Part shown: positions 1-9,903 of the stretch, one piece after another | Position numbering within the stretch: the first letter of the stretch is position 1 | Layout of the letters: the number at the start of each line of letters is the position of its first letter | The notes under the pieces: model-generated | The model's input: only the letters and a program-made list of their open reading frames with translations | Database searches by the model: none | Told to the model about the DNA's origin: nothing | Origin: Ectobius pallidus | Lineage: Eukaryota > Arthropoda > Insecta > Blattodea > Ectobiidae | Direction of reading: 5' to 3' | Length of the DNA stretch: 64,000 nucleotides | NCBI GenBank assembly: GCA_964059195.1 | Contig: CAXKWD010000006.1 | Span: 16,764,129 to 16,828,128 of the forward strand | Translations under genes and position numbers: made by a program

Positions 1-1856
1 ACGTATTTATGTTGAAAACGTGACATCGAATTTCAGATTCGAACACAATACTTCTTCTGCCCATAGTACTTACTGCACGGGTAGAGAAAGTTATGAATTG
101 AACATTGTTCTCCAGCAAACAGTTAAAACAAGCAAACTCATGGATAAAGTTTAGATGAATAAGAACTATACTGCAGCTGATATTATGTTTCAACAGAATT
201 TCGATTGATTTGATAATGACACTGGCGTTAGTAATCCTTATCATACATGAAGCCACGACTGAATTTCATACTAATGGATCCGTCTTTACCTACATGGATA
301 AGTTGAAAAAAAAGAGTTGTGTTTATTATGTATGAAACAAACAAATATAAATTAAGTAATAAAGACAAGACAAGTTGTTAAACCGGAATTCTAGAGACAT
401 AAGGCAGAAAAGGACCTTTGGAAACACACAAAAAAAGGAAAAAGAACAAAAGTTTGTAAGAAAGGCTGAATAACAACAAGCAAGATGGCCTTTTGCCTAA
501 GACGAAATATGAGAGCCAAATACAAAAGACACAAATAGCTTTCTAAGGAAACATCAAAGGAATGTAACAGGTTAAAAATAAAATCTTCACTGACCAGGAG
601 AAGAGAAAGACACGAATCCCATGGTAAAGTATGTCCAGAAACATTTAAGAAAATGCAGGAAACAGAAAAGTATTTAGAAGAATGTCATTCGGGTAAAGGA
701 TCTGTCAGAAGTGACAAAAAAGGAAGGACAAGGTTACTTTCGGAAGAAGAACGTACTAAAATGAATGAAGAAATATTGGTGTACCTGGAAAGAAATAGAG
801 GAAGTTTAGGAAGTTGTACGTACCTGCAAAATTCAAATGTTTCTTAACACAAACAATACACAGAAGAACAGGTAATATTTCCACATATTGCAATAATCAA
901 CATCTTAACGTCACAACACTGATCACTGCCAGCAGCTATGATCGTTTTATATTAATTGAAATAAATAACGAAATTGCTCCTTTTAGCTTCACACATGTTT
1001 CATGAATGCTCGATCAAGAAAGAACAAGACCGTTAATTGCTGAGCGGTAATTGTTTACTACCATTATTATCGAACGTATAACTGGAAAGTTCCCAAAAAC
1101 GGTCGCTATGAAGCCTAACTTAGCCTAAGTATACCACAGAGTACGTTTGGTGTGTTAACCTAGCTAAGTGAAATCAAATGAACTCCAGGAGCCCGGGTAA
1201 GCGAATAACTCGTCATTATTTATTATGATAATAAGTTGGAAGTTGTCAGTGGTACATAACATTTGCTAGAGTATCATATAGATATAATCGTAACAAATAA
1301 TTGTCAGATAAGCGCTCAATTCCTAGTTTAAGTGTGCATATAAATGGCTTACTTCACACTTGAAATGTATGAACTTTTTATTTCATAAGTTTCTCCCAAA
1401 ACTACCAACTAATTATGCTGAAAGTGTCTTAATAAATAAATTTGATCTAAATTACAATAAAATATAAATTGCTCATGTTTAAACATCCGACAAAATATTG
1501 TGTACTGAAGAATGCCCCCAGTAAATATCAGGAACTAAGTCATAGTATTCATACTTTTATTTTCTACTGATTTAGAACAGAAAGAACTATCTGAAGTTAG
1601 GAGCATGGAGGAGACATACACAGACTTGTAATGAATAATGCAGTCACTCAAATCGCGTGGCGTGAAGTCTCAGTAAATAATAAACAAGACGACAAAAAGC
1701 AAGAGCCAAGTGTTCAGGATAATTTTATTCCTCTAGAATTGATTCCTTATTATCCCGAGCTCTCCATTAGAGAAACTCAAACTGTAAAAATACACTGGAA
1801 TCCTAGAACTACCAGTTGTGATTTTTAGCATGCATGTCTTGAAAGTGAAACGGAAA
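1..1856. other. AT-rich stretch, no recognisable gene
   Basis: No family motif is visible on either strand. Two short plus-strand frames exist. One, at 653-847, is lysine/glutamate-rich and hydrophilic; the other, at 1631-1828, is 65 codons. Neither shows a domain, and both sit in ordinary AT-rich DNA. They could be decayed exons or chance frames. Confidence 0.5.
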
Positions 1857-1858
1857 TA

Positions 1859-2535
1859 CGAGGGGTATTCCGAAAGTAAGTTTCGTCAGTTTGTCATACG
1901 GACACTTTATTGACCCAAAAGCAATACAGCATGGCAGCATGAACTATACACCGTGCACTATTTTTCGACATAGTCGCCAGTGACATTGAGACATTTGTCG
2001 TAGCGTGCGATCAGTTTGAAGAACCCACTGTGGTAAAACTAGGTGCCCTGCGATGCAAGGAATTGGCGCACAGCCTGCTCCACCTCAGCTTCCTGTCATT
2101 ACTAAAGGTTCCATACAGACCATTTTGAGTGACAAATTGATGTTCCATAAGGTTTGTGCGAGATGGGTTCGTGGAGGCCGCACTTTGCGGGGACGGAAAT
2201 CGGGAGATCAATTTCAAACAGCTCTATCTCGGACAATAAAAGGTTCAGCGGCTGCAGCAATGGCTCGTTTGAAAGAGGGGAGATAGCGGTACATGGCAGT
2301 GGCGCCAAATCTCTCGTGCCATCGTGAGCGGTACACTAATACCCGCGGGCACGCCAGTCTGCTGCGACTCGCTCTTCTACGGCGCAGTGCGCCTGCGTCA
2401 TGCCTCCTCCGCTGACGCCACTTCCGTCGTGGAACCAGCCACGGGTGAGGATTCGTCTGGCGTTTGTTTGGTTCCCCTGGTGAACACGCCGCTCCTGCCA
2501 TACATTGACGAAACTTACTTTCGGAATACCCCTCG
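1859..2535 (-). mobile_element. Internally deleted mariner transposon
   Basis: Two 30-bp perfect terminal inverted repeats begin CGAGGGGTATTCC (1859-1888 and 2506-2535). Each end is flanked by TA (1857-1858, 2536-2537), the target duplication of Tc1/mariner elements. The minus strand encodes a transposase C-terminus that ends KCLNVTGDYVEK and then a stop near 1965, the classic mariner ending. At 677 bp it is about half the usual ~1.3 kb. The right half (about 2290-2510) is GC-rich and has no catalytic motif, so the middle of the gene is deleted or replaced. The element is non-autonomous. Confidence 0.9.
1962..2217 (-). pseudogene. Mariner transposase C-terminal remnant
   Basis: Read on the minus strand, the frame carries FYHSGFFKLIARYDKCLNV followed by TGDYVEK and a stop. 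This is the conserved C-terminal end of mariner transposases, which are DDD-type cut-and-paste enzymes. Upstream the frame shifts, with overlapping short frames at 2011-2217 and 2102-2308, and the catalytic aspartates are absent. It cannot encode an active enzyme. The family call is secure; the exact subfamily is not determined. Confidence 0.8.
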
Positions 2536-2555
2536 TACATTGTCAATTATAGAAT

Positions 2556-2890
2556 ATTATACGATGTTCAATATGAAACGCAATCACAACATAAACAAGG
2601 AAGTTATAACGATGTGCACAATGAAATTGATCGTAACATAAGTGGACCAAATTCACAACGAAAAGCAAACATCGTAGTAACAATGAAAGTCTCATTGTGT
2701 ACACAATGTTCAAAGTGGAAAGCAAACATCGTAAGAATCATCAAAGTTTTGCCTTTCTAGAATAAAATGCAACATAAAGTTTCTACTGTTTACAATGAAA
2801 CTCAATATAAAATATGTTACCATGTGCACAATGAAATGGAACATATAAGTTTATATCAACTTCACAATGAAACGCAAAAGAACGTAGACA
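2556..2890. repeat. Degenerate repeats of an ACAATGAAA-type motif
   Basis: Short motifs such as CACAATGAAA, AACATCGTA and AACATAAGT recur irregularly about every 50-80 bp just outside the mariner element. This looks like a decayed minisatellite. The unit boundaries are uncertain. Confidence 0.4.
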
Positions 2891-3550
2891 TCACAATTTG
2901 TATTATACTATGTTTTTTAATGTAAGCTTTCAAAACAGGGCATTCAGATAATTTAAATGCAACATACTTAGCTTAAAAGCGTGCTTTCCTAATTTTCTCT
3001 TCCATTTTATTCTTGAGGGAGTCATTAGAAATGCAACTACTACTTGTAAAATCACCTATTTAATGTCATCGCAACTGCGTCCAGCGTATATACCTAATGG
3101 TAAATTCAGACGGTGTGACCATCACAGAAAAATCTCCAAAGGGCATACGACTTCCTAGTAGACTGACTGAAAGCAATACATTAAAGTTGAATGAAAACAA
3201 AACTGTATCCATTTCATTCAAACGAGGTGGAAAGCAAGCTTCCTTTCATCATAGACAAAGATTGTTAAACATCTGAATCACATTTTAAGTACGTATGTTG
3301 GTGTGATCTTCCAATCCTCCGGAAGCCCAACCCTGTTTAGTGATGTGTTCCGAAGTCCTCAAACTTGTGTGAGGTCGAGCGTTATTTTGATTTTTCTTCT
3401 GTGGAGATTGAGGATGACGCCATTCCATCGAATGCCGTTTTTTTCGGGCTCAAAATGGTGAACCCAGATTTCATATACATAATATTTTCAGGTAATATCA
3501 CAATTAATATAATTAAATTTATATAAATAATCATCGTGCAAAAAACAGCA

Positions 3551-3680
3551 TGCAATACTCGTGCCGTAAGCGCATAACGGATCTCGGAAAATTGAAAAAA
3601 CTCGGCGCCAGCGCCTCGTTTTTTCAAACTATTTCCTCGATCCGTATGCATGCCTTACGGCACTTGTATCGCAATATACT
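3551..3680. repeat. Imperfect palindrome (foldback repeat)
   Basis: The left arm (3551-3609) contains GTGCCGTAAGCGCATAACGGAT and then GAAAAAACTCGGCGC. The right arm (3610-3680) carries the reverse complement with small gaps: GCGCCTCG, then a T-rich run, then ATCCGTATGCATGCCTTACGGCAC. The arms meet almost directly. A short foldback MITE is the likeliest explanation, but no target duplication was identified. Confidence 0.65.
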
Positions 3681-3689
3681 ATTTCGAGG

Positions 3690-4340
3690 GTAAGTGTGTT
3701 TATTAACTAAAACAGTCCATATACAGTAAGAAGCATCTGTCCCATACCGGTCCTGTTATTACATTGTGTATGACTGGCAAGGCACTGCCATATTTCCCTA
3801 GATCAGGCTTGGCAAGCAATGCACTGAGAGTGAGAAGTGCTCTACCCCTACACTAGCCCCATCCCTATTCCTTCTATCTGAGAGGTACGCAGACTCGTGA
3901 CGCATGCTACAGTGGCGGTACCTCGGATATTGGTTGAGAGATCTTTTAAGTAATGAAACGAATATTTCTTGAACTGCTGAAGAGTTGGCTAGGAAGGCAC
4001 AGAGAAAGGTAATGGGACAACTAGGTACCATGAGGAAAGACGCAATGGCAACTTTGAACATATTCTAACCAAGCCTTGAGCTTAGAAAAGCAGGTCTATA
4101 TAATTAACATGATTTATTAATTGGTTCTACTTATTTCCCTTATGTTACTAGTGGCATTTAAGTGATTTCTACACCGTAATTCTCAAAATAAACGTCACAA
4201 TTTAGCTGAATTGTGTAGTGAAATTATTTAAACGTGCATTATTACATATTGGCGTATTCTTAATGGCACTGTGTTAATTTAGACAGTTGGCATCTTTTTA
4301 GTCTCTTTGCAGATATTATATTTTTAATATCCGACTACAA
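3690..4340. other. No recognisable feature
   Basis: Nothing is seen beyond a featureless 87-codon minus-strand frame at 3798-4061 that has no known motif. Confidence 0.4.
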
Positions 4341-4344
4341 ACTC

Positions 4345-5640
4345 GATGAACTTAAACATAGAACACATCGTAGATATTCATCAGAAATGTAACTGCCCAG
4401 CAAGCTCTTGTTCAAGGTCAATAGGCTGAAAAGTTATTTAAATTGATAAGTAGTACCAAACATGGCCAATAATTTACTTGCAAAATGGCGAAGCTTGGGA
4501 AGTGTTTTCGGCAGTGAAGTGTATAAATCCAAACTAAGTTTTCCTGAACTGCGCAATGGTGTGCTGCTTTGAAGGTTAATTGATTCCAATTACAGTTCGT
4601 CATCATAATGTAAATGGATTTTCGACTAGCCTGCAGTCATTGTCTAACGCTTGCACGACTACAAATTTATCTGAGAATGCTCCTGTAATAGTGCCATATA
4701 TTTTTCTTTCATATCAAGCAATTCATCTTTCATAACCGATTTTAAGGATAGAAAATGGTGCAATTTATTCTCTTCTAATTGGCTCTGCCACATATTTATT
4801 TTCTGATTGAATATTTTCACACAGTCTGTTAATACTTAAATGTACAATCTTGTTGTGTTTAACTTGTAAGCAAAGGCTAAGTTCATTTACGTGAACCGTT
4901 AAATCGCTTAAGAACGCTAAATCACAAACAAAAATATCATCTTTAAGTTCTGGAACTGCAATCCCTTTGGTTGCTAGGAAAGTATGTATTTCCGTAGATC
5001 AAACATTCTTTGCAACATTTTGCCTCTGGTTGGCCATCTTGCCTGGCAGAAGTATGGTAAATCTAAGTATTCGGAATCTGTATCAAAATTTCCTGAAATT
5101 GTCTATGCCGCAGAGCATGCGCTCTGATTACATTCACAATCTTAACACAGATATCCATTACGTTATTCAAAGTAGCTGATTTTGCACACAGTGCTTCCCT
5201 GTGAATAATGCAGTGAATGGCTACAAAGCTATTAGAGGAAAATCCATTTTTACAAAGGAATTTTCGCAGTCTCACTATTAGACCCATTTCTGTTCCCACC
5301 ATTGCTGGAACCCCATCTGCAGCTACGCAGACCAACTTGTCCCATTCAAGCTTAAACTTTCACGCTATCATCATCACTGCCTCAAAAATATCTTCACCGC
5401 GTGCGTGATCTTTCATTGAATAAATGTCCAGTAGCTCCTCGATCACAGCTAATTCTGTATTTACACGTCTTATAAATACAGCAAGTTGAGAGTATATTTA
5501 TTTTCAGTAGTTTCGTCCATGGCAAGGGAAAAGGAACAATGTCTATCAACCGTTTCTCCAAACTTTTGCCAGATCAACAATTCTGTTGGTAATAGAACCT
5601 CGCCTTAGGTTCCAACATGAGCCGAATTGAAATTCCACCT
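4345..5640 (-). pseudogene. Decayed hAT transposase of ZBED5/FAM200 type
   Basis: Minus-strand pieces in three frames follow the order of a hAT-superfamily transposase related to vertebrate ZBED5/FAM200/GTF2IRD2 proteins. From the N-terminal side they are: FSLAMDETTENKYTLNLLYL near 5540-5480; an RVNTELAVIEELLDIYSMKD block near 5470-5410; CVAADGVPAMVGTEMGL plus CIIHREALCAKSATLNNVMD (open frame 5063-5335); FAYKLNTTRLYI and FNQKINMWQSQLEENKLHHF near 4870-4720; and the hAT C-terminal dimerisation-like LPKLRHFASKLLAMFGTTYQF (about 4500-4430). Stops and frameshifts separate the blocks. The BED finger region was not found and no terminal repeats were identified. This is a fossil with no coding capacity left. 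Confidence 0.85.
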
Positions 5641-5935
5641 GATGGTAAAGCTTGTAATGTAGTCAATAACAGTAGGACATATCCAACCCTGTGCTTTATC
5701 ATCTTGAAGTAAAAAAATACTTGTTCTCCCAGTCCCGATTAGATACTCTTCCTTCACTCATGTTGGACACAAGCCAGCACTGATCAGGATTACTGCCACG
5801 CGACCAGTCCCCGAGTCAACCGGTTTAGTTGTCATTACCTCGCTCTTGAAATAGAGTAGTGGGGACGAGAGGGAGGGTAACTTCGCGCCTTCAGTGCCTT
5901 CGTTCCCGACCCTGCCCTAGATGGTTACCTAGGTT
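5641..5935. other. No recognisable feature
   Basis: This is the spacer between the hAT relic and the mariner fragment. No motif is seen on either strand. Confidence 0.4.
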
Positions 5936-5937
5936 AC

Positions 5938-6262
5938 CCCATCCACCCTACAGCCCTGATCTACTTCCCTCAGACTTCCAACAAGTTTGGGCCATTAAAG
6001 GATGCCATTCGCGGAAGACATTTCGAGGATGACGAAGAGGTGATTTGCACAGTGCAGAAATGACTTCGTGTCCAGAACAAGAAGCGGTACCGACAGGGAA
6101 TACCTTGTGTCTCGCTGGAGAAAGGCCATAGAACGGGACGGAGACTAATTGGAAAAATAAGGAGTGTAGAAGAAACACCAATCTTACTTGTGTGTAAGTT
6201 TCATTGTGTTCAATAAATAATTGTTGAAGAAAAAATGTGGTGCATTACTTTCTGGGCGACCC
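5938..6262 (+). pseudogene. Mariner transposase C-terminal fragment
   Basis: The plus strand reads HPPYSPDLLPSDF (the last catalytic Asp region of mariner transposase). After a one-base shift it continues FGPLKDAIRGRHFEDDEEVI and then WLRVQNKKRYRQGI, as in mariner C-termini. An in-frame stop (TGA) sits where the conserved Trp is expected. The 5' two-thirds of the gene is missing, and no left inverted repeat was found. The right boundary, near CTTTCTGGGCGACCCAGTA, is a guess at the terminal repeat. Confidence 0.8.
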
Positions 6263-8220
6263 AGTACAATGCACGTGAGAGAAAGATTGGCAGCAGCAGT
6301 GAAAGCAATGCATGGCATAAAGCAGCTCAGCAAAGTATCGCTTGACAATCACCTTAACATCTCACCGATTGCCACATATGACCTGGAAAACCTCTGGATC
6401 CAAATAGCAAAGAAATAATTGCACGAAATTGAAAATCAAAACAACACTATGCCTCCCAGGACTGGATGCAGAGCAAATATGAGCTGAGACACGTAGTGAC
6501 GAGATTTGCTGTACCTGGCTTTCACCACCAGGACCATTATGCACGTGGAAACGTGCAAGAGATGTCATGTGATGTCGTGTGAAAAGAGACAGGAATCTTT
6601 GACAACATTTTATACAAAATGAACAACCCATGTACATTGAGCGATCTTGCTGTACCATTTAAATTTAGAAGTAGCAGTAACTTCACCAATAGACATTTCG
6701 GCTATTATCAATATAAATATCAGCTTCCTCACGATAAGCATATTAATAAATAACTGTGTTTCGATTGGCCTTAATTTCATTCTTGAATGAACATACGAAT
6801 TGATGTTTTCCATTTTTTCTAGCTTTTTTAAAACTTACTGTTACTGACATAAATGCGTAACTTCAAAAATTCCTTAAAAGCGGATATGTAAGATAAATGG
6901 AATTGCTTTGTAGTAAAATATACTTTTTTGCACGTGTTACCATTGTCACTATTGGTAACGCATTAGACGAGCACTTGTGTTAGACTAATAGCACCATCTT
7001 CATATAGAATGTGTTTAATGTAGCGAGGACTCAAGTTTCTTCTAATTAGCACATTGTAACATGAAAAGTTACGAACTGGCAGTGAAACAGCAAAGTCTGA
7101 GGGCTATGTATCTTACTACACATGAATACCTCAACAACACTGCAATGCGAACGATCAAGTTTCCCTTCCTCTCACTGGCTTCGGTTTGACTTGTATACAA
7201 GGGATGTCACAAATTCTCCTCCAGGTCTCAACTTGATTGAGCCCCAGTATAACATTAGCTGGAGCCACCATTACATCCTTTATGCACCAAGTTGTTTTGT
7301 AATAAGATACATACAATAATATACCAATATTTACTTAATCTATTAAATTAGGCCCATTTGTTCCGAGCTAAATACATATTATTCATTTAATAAAGTAAAT
7401 TTAAATAGATTTCAAGAAAATTATTTAATTATTAACAACAAAAACGGTACTACAAGACAATTTTGTTTTTTGGGGGGGAGGGTTTGGGTATTTCCTATAA
7501 GAAGGACGAAACCGGCGATGGAATAGTTGCACATAGCGGGCTTAGTTTATTTAACACCACCCCTAGCTGTGTCGAGGATAATGCACTGCTCATGTATGTG
7601 TAATGCATTTGATATCAACATTAATGGTAGGCGAGTTGCATTTATTATCATTGAGATGTCATAGTTAAGACTCAGTTCATTCACTTAAAAGCCGAACATT
7701 AAAAATTTTATTTACCTCTTAAGTTATCCCATTTTAAGAAATATTTTGAATTATAATTACGTTTTAAAATGATGTTTTATAGGAACACAACTCTCAAAGA
7801 AGGAACTGGTACCGTCATTCCTCAGATCCCAGTCATCCCTTCGGATATACTCGTAAGTTACCGTTTCTCTGTAGTTCCCCGTTTTCTGTTACCATCAACA
7901 AGTCGCAAGAACTCGATGTATGAAAACCGTGGTCAACTATAGACAGGTTGTTCAGCAGTTGGCAATGCAAACATTCTCCAAATGGGTGGACACTTAATCT
8001 AGTTCATCCAGAAACTTCATATTAAACAAAAATAAGTTTGTACTCTAAACATTGAAAGTAACAATAAAAACTGATTACAAATAAAATAACGTAATTCGTG
8101 CCATTTAGGTTGAAACGATGTCAGTATTAATTATTTTGAGTTAGGAAAAGGACCGGTTGAATTAATAAATACTGGGGAAGCAGTGGCTGCCTGCTAGCAT
8201 TTCATACCGGGTGTTCGGAA
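6263..8220. other. AT-rich, no recognisable feature
   Basis: I see no domain, RNA gene or clear repeat. A G-rich run (7471-7486) and several short featureless frames (for example 6362-6658 minus, 7122-7319 plus) are all that stands out. Confidence 0.4.
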
Positions 8221-8930
8221 ATTCATATTACAAACTTCTAGGGCAACTAGAGGGGACTTAGTAGACAGTAATTCGAATAGAAGCCCATATCCGGAAACGT
8301 ACCGTTTCCGTGTCACAGCCATTACATGTCCGGAAACGTACCGTTTCCTTGTCACAGCCATTACAATGTGTCGGATTTGCTGGCGTTGTTTTGCAACCGG
8401 AGAGGCAGTACATGACGTCAGAAGACCACCATGTGAAATTAGGTGTGACGTAAGATACAGAAGTAAATGATGTTTGACTCATTACAGACGAAAGTCAAAT
8501 TTTTTGGTAACAATACCAAAGCAACAAAAAAACCTTCATTGATTACAATAACAAATTTGTTTCTGTAATCTGAATTGGATGTGTCCCATACAAAACTGCT
8601 CACTACAACAGAGGCTCGATGTGACGACCACCAACGTCCTTGCACACATTGTACCGGCGAATCATGTTCCGGTGCACTCGTTCCATCACACCTGGTGTTC
8701 CGTTAATCTCTTGTGCTCCAGGCATGACACCATAGCAGGGTAATCGTCACGTCCAATAAGGTGACCCTTTGACGTCATGTATTGCCTATCCGGTTGCAAA
8801 ACAACACCGGCAAATCCGACACATTGTATTGGGTGTAGCACGGAAAAGGTACGTTTCCGAACATTGGTTCCTATTCGAAATATTATCTACTAAGTCCTCT
8901 TTACCAGCCCAATAATTTTGTAATATGAAT
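8221..8930 (-). mobile_element. Non-autonomous Tc1/IS630-type element with long TIRs
   Basis: The left arm (8221-8420) and right arm (8771-8930) are diverged inverted repeats. Both contain TTCATATTACAA, GGACTTAGTAGA, GGAAACGTACC, TGTCGGATTTGC and ATGACGTCA blocks in matching order. The minus strand between about 8720 and 8608 encodes a short transposase tail, GTPGVMERVHRNMIRRYNVC then GGRHIEPLL and a stop. That resembles the ending of insect Tc1/IS630-like transposases. The catalytic core is missing. The left arm holds a 41-bp tandem duplication (8286-8326, 8327-8367) that the right arm lacks. Exact ends and target duplication are not resolved. Confidence 0.75.
8608..8720 (-). pseudogene. Transposase C-terminal tail (Tc1/IS630-like)
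   Basis: A single short open stretch on the minus strand ends GRHIEPLL-stop, preceded by RVHRNMIRRYNVCKDVG. The pattern matches the end of Tc1/mariner-superfamily proteins that finish with a G-x-HxExLL motif. It is far too short to be functional and lies between the two inverted repeats of its element. Confidence 0.65.
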
Positions 8931-9365
8931 TACAACACAAGCCTACTTCGTAAATAAATTAATGTTATATTTCACCATTTATTTGTAAAACATACATAAG
9001 TAACGGGCACTTTTGAATCCTTCCCGACTACGTCACTTGTGGATTTGTCGGTAATTTCAAATGTACCTAGTTATCTTATATTCCAAACAAACCTTTTCAT
9101 ATGCTGGCATCTATGACGCTTTCTTTATGTTCAATGTTTATGAAAATGTAGTTTTAAGTAGATTTCTTGAAAGGTATCCATTGCTACTCTTACTATGGTG
9201 AAACTTCCTGAAAATGTCCATGCAATTTAACGCGGACCCCCAAAACCATCGACAACTCTTAAAGTAACCAAAATTCCAATAAGAATATTAAGTACCGGTA
9301 TCTTATTTAGTAAGTTATATTTTATTTCATTCTGATATTATTATGATATTGAAGGATATTTAATT

Positions 9366-9903
9366 ACACGAGGGGCGTTCCATATTGATTTACACTTTAT
9401 TCTTTTACATTCACTAAGAACCTCTATGCCTTGGCAGATATAACCACTTTCTCAGCAAAATCTTCTTTAAGCTGTACATACTTGTGCTACCCAACTAGGA
9501 CTTCTCTAGGCCCTCTGAGAACCATTTTTTTGCAGTCTGTCATACCCACCTCAGGACATTTCCTGGAAGTCGGCGAAATGATGTCTGTGCCGAAATGAGA
9601 ATACAGTGTTTGTGGCAGCACCGGAAACCCCATCTTAGTTGTGCTGTTAATGTTGGTCCCTGGTTCCTGCCAGTCAATATGGATGATTCCATTCTTGTTC
9701 CAAAAGATTGTGGTCATGCGTTTGGCTGCTGAGGGCGCTGTACAGAACTTCTTCGGTTGGGAGCTGCCTTTGTGCTTCCACTGCATTGATTGGACTTTGG
9801 TTCTGATTACCACCTATTCAGAACTATGAAAAAACTTCTGTGTGGAATCATTTTATAAACTTCCGTGAATCTGATGTGGGTGCGACAGACTCTGAAAAAG
9901 TGT
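9366..9903 (-). mobile_element. Mariner relic, left half (split by LTR element)
   Basis: The left end begins GAGGGGCGTTCCATATTG, a mariner-like terminus preceded by TA at 9365-9366. Bases 9371-9522 are an inverted copy of 17104-17256 on the far side of the LTR element, so the pre-insertion element was about 0.7 kb with ~150-bp inverted repeats. The left half also carries transposase sequence on the minus strand. The LTR element broke it at 9903/17104, duplicating GTGT. Confidence 0.85.
9490..9813 (-). pseudogene. Mariner transposase fragment
   Basis: This 108-codon minus-strand frame contains KVQSMQWKHKGSSQPKKF, PSAAKRMTTIFWNKNGIIHI and D-x-x-x-P-G-T-N-I-N. That is the mariner block around the second catalytic Asp (here IHIDWQEPGTNIN). 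The N-terminal third is absent. The C-terminal portion ends inside the terminal inverted repeat, which is unusual: the repeat apparently includes duplicated coding sequence. The frame upstream, toward the LTR at 9903, is interrupted. Certainly non-functional. Confidence 0.8.

Noticed and set aside
653..847. 64-codon hydrophilic frame as a host exon
   Set aside because: No homologous family was recognised, and the splice signals around it are weak. It could not be supported.
2214..2546. 110-codon Arg-rich minus-strand frame
   Set aside because: It spans the mariner right end and the GC-rich segment. Its Arg codons come from GC content, and it crosses the terminal repeat.
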